From Lumbricus terrestris (Eukaryota > Annelida > Clitellata > Crassiclitellata > Lumbricidae): 64,000 bases of DNA. The notes under the pieces were generated by a model, which saw only the letters and a program-made list of their open reading frames with translations, did no database searches and was not told where the DNA came from. Below, piece after piece: positions 61,047 to 64,000 of this stretch (positions are counted from its first letter, which is position 1; each line of letters begins with the position of its first letter). Position numbers and translations under genes: made by a program. Location: the NCBI GenBank assembly GCA_949752735.1, contig OX457038.1, positions 20,320,012 to 20,384,011 on the forward strand, written 5' to 3'.

Positions 61047-61474
61047 CTACAATGTCAAAGGTTAAAATCCATGTTACATTGAGCTGAATATGAAACCCAG
61101 TGATCATTTAAATATTCTCTTACGCAGATCAAATCGTCTAATGATAATTATCCACCTTGGTATATGGCAACCCAAAAATAATCCTTATATCACAAAGGAA
61201 GTAGGCCACAAAGAAACTGCGACATCGCACGTGTGTGTGTGTGTGCATGTGTGCGTGTGTGTGTGTAAGTGCATGATGGGACTGCAGAGACAGAAAAGAT
61301 TATGTAAACGTGCACTCTCCTGAATTAGATAAATGTCTTCAATTAAATGCATACGCAGGGCATCATCCGTGGTGTCTGGATGCAGTAGGGTAGTATCCAC
61401 TGGCAGCAGTACAATGGCTGGAAGAAATAGAACCGTCTGGGACCTGCCACAATACCAACCAATCCAGTGTCACA

Positions 61475-61531
<57 letters not shown>

Positions 61532-64000
61532 GACAATTTACAGGGCACAGTGACACAGCTATGCCGTTACAAGGGCACCTAAAACCCACCGATGTTAGCC
61601 CTATGTTTACTATATTGGTGTAATAAAAAACCTACAATGTACATTTCAAAGAATAAAAGAAGGTGGGAAGGAGAAGAAAAATGAAAAGAAAAGAAATCAG
61701 CAGTATATGATAGCGAGTGGCTTCCCAATGTCTTTCCACCTAACAGTACAGTTAATGAACGGATGCAAGTGGAATGGAAATCGCTATATTATAATTATAT
61801 CCCTGTGCTAGTGGCGATCTAAAACTCTGACATAAAAGTTGAGGCCCTATCAATGACATTGTCTTGGCAATCATGCACACAATTATTGATAAAAAGAAAA
61901 ATGGGCAGAAATAACCCAACCCCACATTACATAGCACATCAGCAGCATACTTTTCAGGGACAAACACAAAGTAATGTAACATCTTACGACTTTAACGCAC
62001 CTTATCGATATTGTTTTGACTAAGTTCTGTAAATTGGTTCCAATGATATGCCATTTTGGGTTTCATACAGATTTCAAGATGACTAAATTTTAAAAATTAA
62101 TTGCCAGCAGTGATGCAATTCAAGCCTGCTCTATGCTTATATGGAAGTCAGAGCTTTAGGCGTTGCTCAGCGTCATATCGGTATCATATTAAATGCATTG
62201 TTTTCTGTCAGACAGTCATAAGAGATGGAAAAGCCATCTGGCAGGGACACTAAATAGAATTGACAAAAGAATCATTTCCTGTTTTCAATGAACACACGCT
62301 GGATATGATGGCATTGCAATGCAACTGACAGAAGCAAAGCATATGCATGAATGCATTGGGGGATGAGCGCCGTATTCACACTGTAGACTATTGCCTCACC
62401 ACCTCAGCCTGTCCTGCACTGAATCAAACTATTGTAGACCAAATTCTTGATCTAGAATACAGTGCATATGATCATGACTGACTATAATGCAGAATATAGC
62501 ATAGTGTGCCAACAAAGGTCTCCCAACACTATGTCTTAAAGTAATTCGACAGATCGTACAGCAAACCACGACAACACTCAGTCTTATAGAAATGCACTTC
62601 CCCTTAGCATTGCACGCGCTTGACAGCAAGATCAAAAGTTCAAAGCAGCAGAATATCGCCTGATCGGTCGGTCGGTCGGTCGGTCGGCCCAGATCATTTT
62701 GCCCAACGTGAGGACGACGATGACGAGCGGAGGCATGACTAGAAAACTGTCTTAGGCCGACAGAAAAGGACAGAAGCAATCCATTACAGACTGACAAGTC
62801 GAGGCCGTTTGACAGCCCATATATTTTAAACAGACTTCCATCAATGTATCAGCAGAAATAATTGGCCAATTCCACACCCATAACTATTCTCAGACTGTTC
62901 TTGCTGCCGTAGAGAAATACTGTGCAGACTACATGTACATGGCCTTTAATCATTGGAATATGGCTGAGAAGAGATTTTCTAAGCTCAAATGATTCATATT
63001 TGACACGATCTGTACAGGATCGAACCTCAAGCTTTCAATAGGGTAAAGCATTTGATATATATTGACGAAGTTTATAAAAAAAATTCAAGAAAATAAGAAA
63101 ACTACCCATGCCCTCATGGTTCTAAACAAAATTACACCAAAAAAGCCAAGCAGTGAACTTGCATCAGCAACATGGAATGTAATGTAAACTGCCATAGTTG
63201 AAGAAGGAATAAAGATTCCATAATCCATTGCAGGTCGGCATGGGGTAAGGGCTGTCAGGGTCCCGTGGTTCAAGTTAATGGTGGGTCTTTCACTGTCTTC
63301 GCTCAGCAAAGAAATTTCCCCCAAAAAGAAAGGGCTTTGATGCTGATTAAAAATTAATAAACCGATTCAGGTCAAAAATTCAACTTTGATCAATCAGTTA
63401 AATTCGATTAACTCTGTATCTGCTACACGAAACATGAAAAACTGTCAAAACATAGTACATGTAATTTAAATAGCTATTACTTTCTTTCTACAAAAAGCAT
63501 CAATCACACTGTTTATTTCAATGAAGAGAGTTGTCTCTGCTGCCATCTTTAACTAAGTATCCATCAACATTTCCTCAAATGCAAAATGTTCGCCTCAAGT
63601 TCCACTCTGAAGTTTCAATTGTTCACCACAGTATTTATTTCAGAAATCTGACATCATGAAATGAGTAAGAAACTTAATTTAACAATCTAAAGTTATTCGC
63701 ATAAAAATTTTAATGACTAACTGACCCTAAAATCTGCGGCCCTAGTTTTCGGGTATGTCTAACCCAGAGGTAAGGTCAGGTGTTAAGCCCAGCCAAATAT
63801 TCAAGCACTCATACCCAGGTCTGAGCTAATTAATTGTAATTGTAATCACAGAGTCCAAGTGTGTGCCTAGCAAATCATCCATTGAATTTCAAGTACTGAC
63901 ATTTGACTTTCACGCTGCCATCTTGCAGAGAGCATCATGTTTCAATGAGCTGCAGTGTCATGGATGATAAATTACTATCAACTGTTCAGCGTTTACTTTA
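61047..64000. other. Intron or 5' flank upstream of the Ig1 exon
   Basis: No signal-peptide exon was found: no ATG-initiated frame with a hydrophobic leader and a phase-1 donor is convincing here. An (AAT)n microsatellite at 61473-61530 makes a false poly-leucine frame on the minus strand. A GTCG repeat (62662-62688) and a short GT run (61231-61264) are also present. Confidence 0.55.

Noticed and set aside
63085..63324. First robo exon with signal peptide
   Set aside because: The hydrophobic part is at the C-terminal end, not after the start, and there is no phase-1 donor that would join the Ig1 exon.

Overview
The window is AT-rich animal genomic DNA dominated by one gene on the minus strand. 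Fifteen exons between 61046 and 6956 splice in one continuous frame into about 1,184 residues of a Roundabout (Robo) axon-guidance receptor: five Ig domains, three fibronectin III domains, one transmembrane helix and the first part of the cytoplasmic tail. Splice sites were placed by hand; each internal junction has GT-AG ends (one has GC-AG) and the codon phases agree. The signal-peptide exon lies beyond the right edge. The rest of the tail, including the conserved CC motifs, was not found and probably lies beyond the left edge. Long introns, an echinoderm/lophotrochozoan-like repeat spectrum and the vertebrate-like Robo layout suggest a non-arthropod marine bilaterian invertebrate. An echinoderm or hemichordate is plausible, but the species cannot be fixed from sequence alone.

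Layout from right to left, following transcription: 64000-61047 flank or intron without recognised exons; Ig1 at 60.7-61.0 kb; a 23 kb intron (60722-37775) holding a LINE-interrupted 20-bp minisatellite, several small transposons, an unusual 1.74 kb inverted-repeat element, microsatellites and a few low-repeat CpG-containing islands; Ig2-Ig4 at 37.8-29.4 kb; a 7.6 kb intron with an 86-bp satellite enclosed in a hAT-like element; Ig5 and FN3-1 at 21.9-17.1 kb, split by a nested palindromic Tc1-like element; FN3-2, FN3-3, transmembrane and two cytoplasmic exons at 15.3-7.0 kb; and finally 6.9 kb of repeat-rich sequence with no convincing exon.

All other recognisable content is mobile or repetitive. 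At least nine non-autonomous elements have CA...TG-type termini and visible 8-bp target-site duplications (seven to nine sites can be read directly), the signature of hAT transposons. CR1/L2-like LINE fragments, tRNA-derived SINEs sharing the LINE 3' tail, RTE/L1-type LINE relics and a fold-back Tc1/mariner element complete the picture. No rRNA gene, functional tRNA gene, CRISPR array or second host gene was recognised. The most unusual object is the element at 46213-47948, which has 31-bp inverted ends and ten copies of a 15-bp motif arranged as five forward then five reverse.
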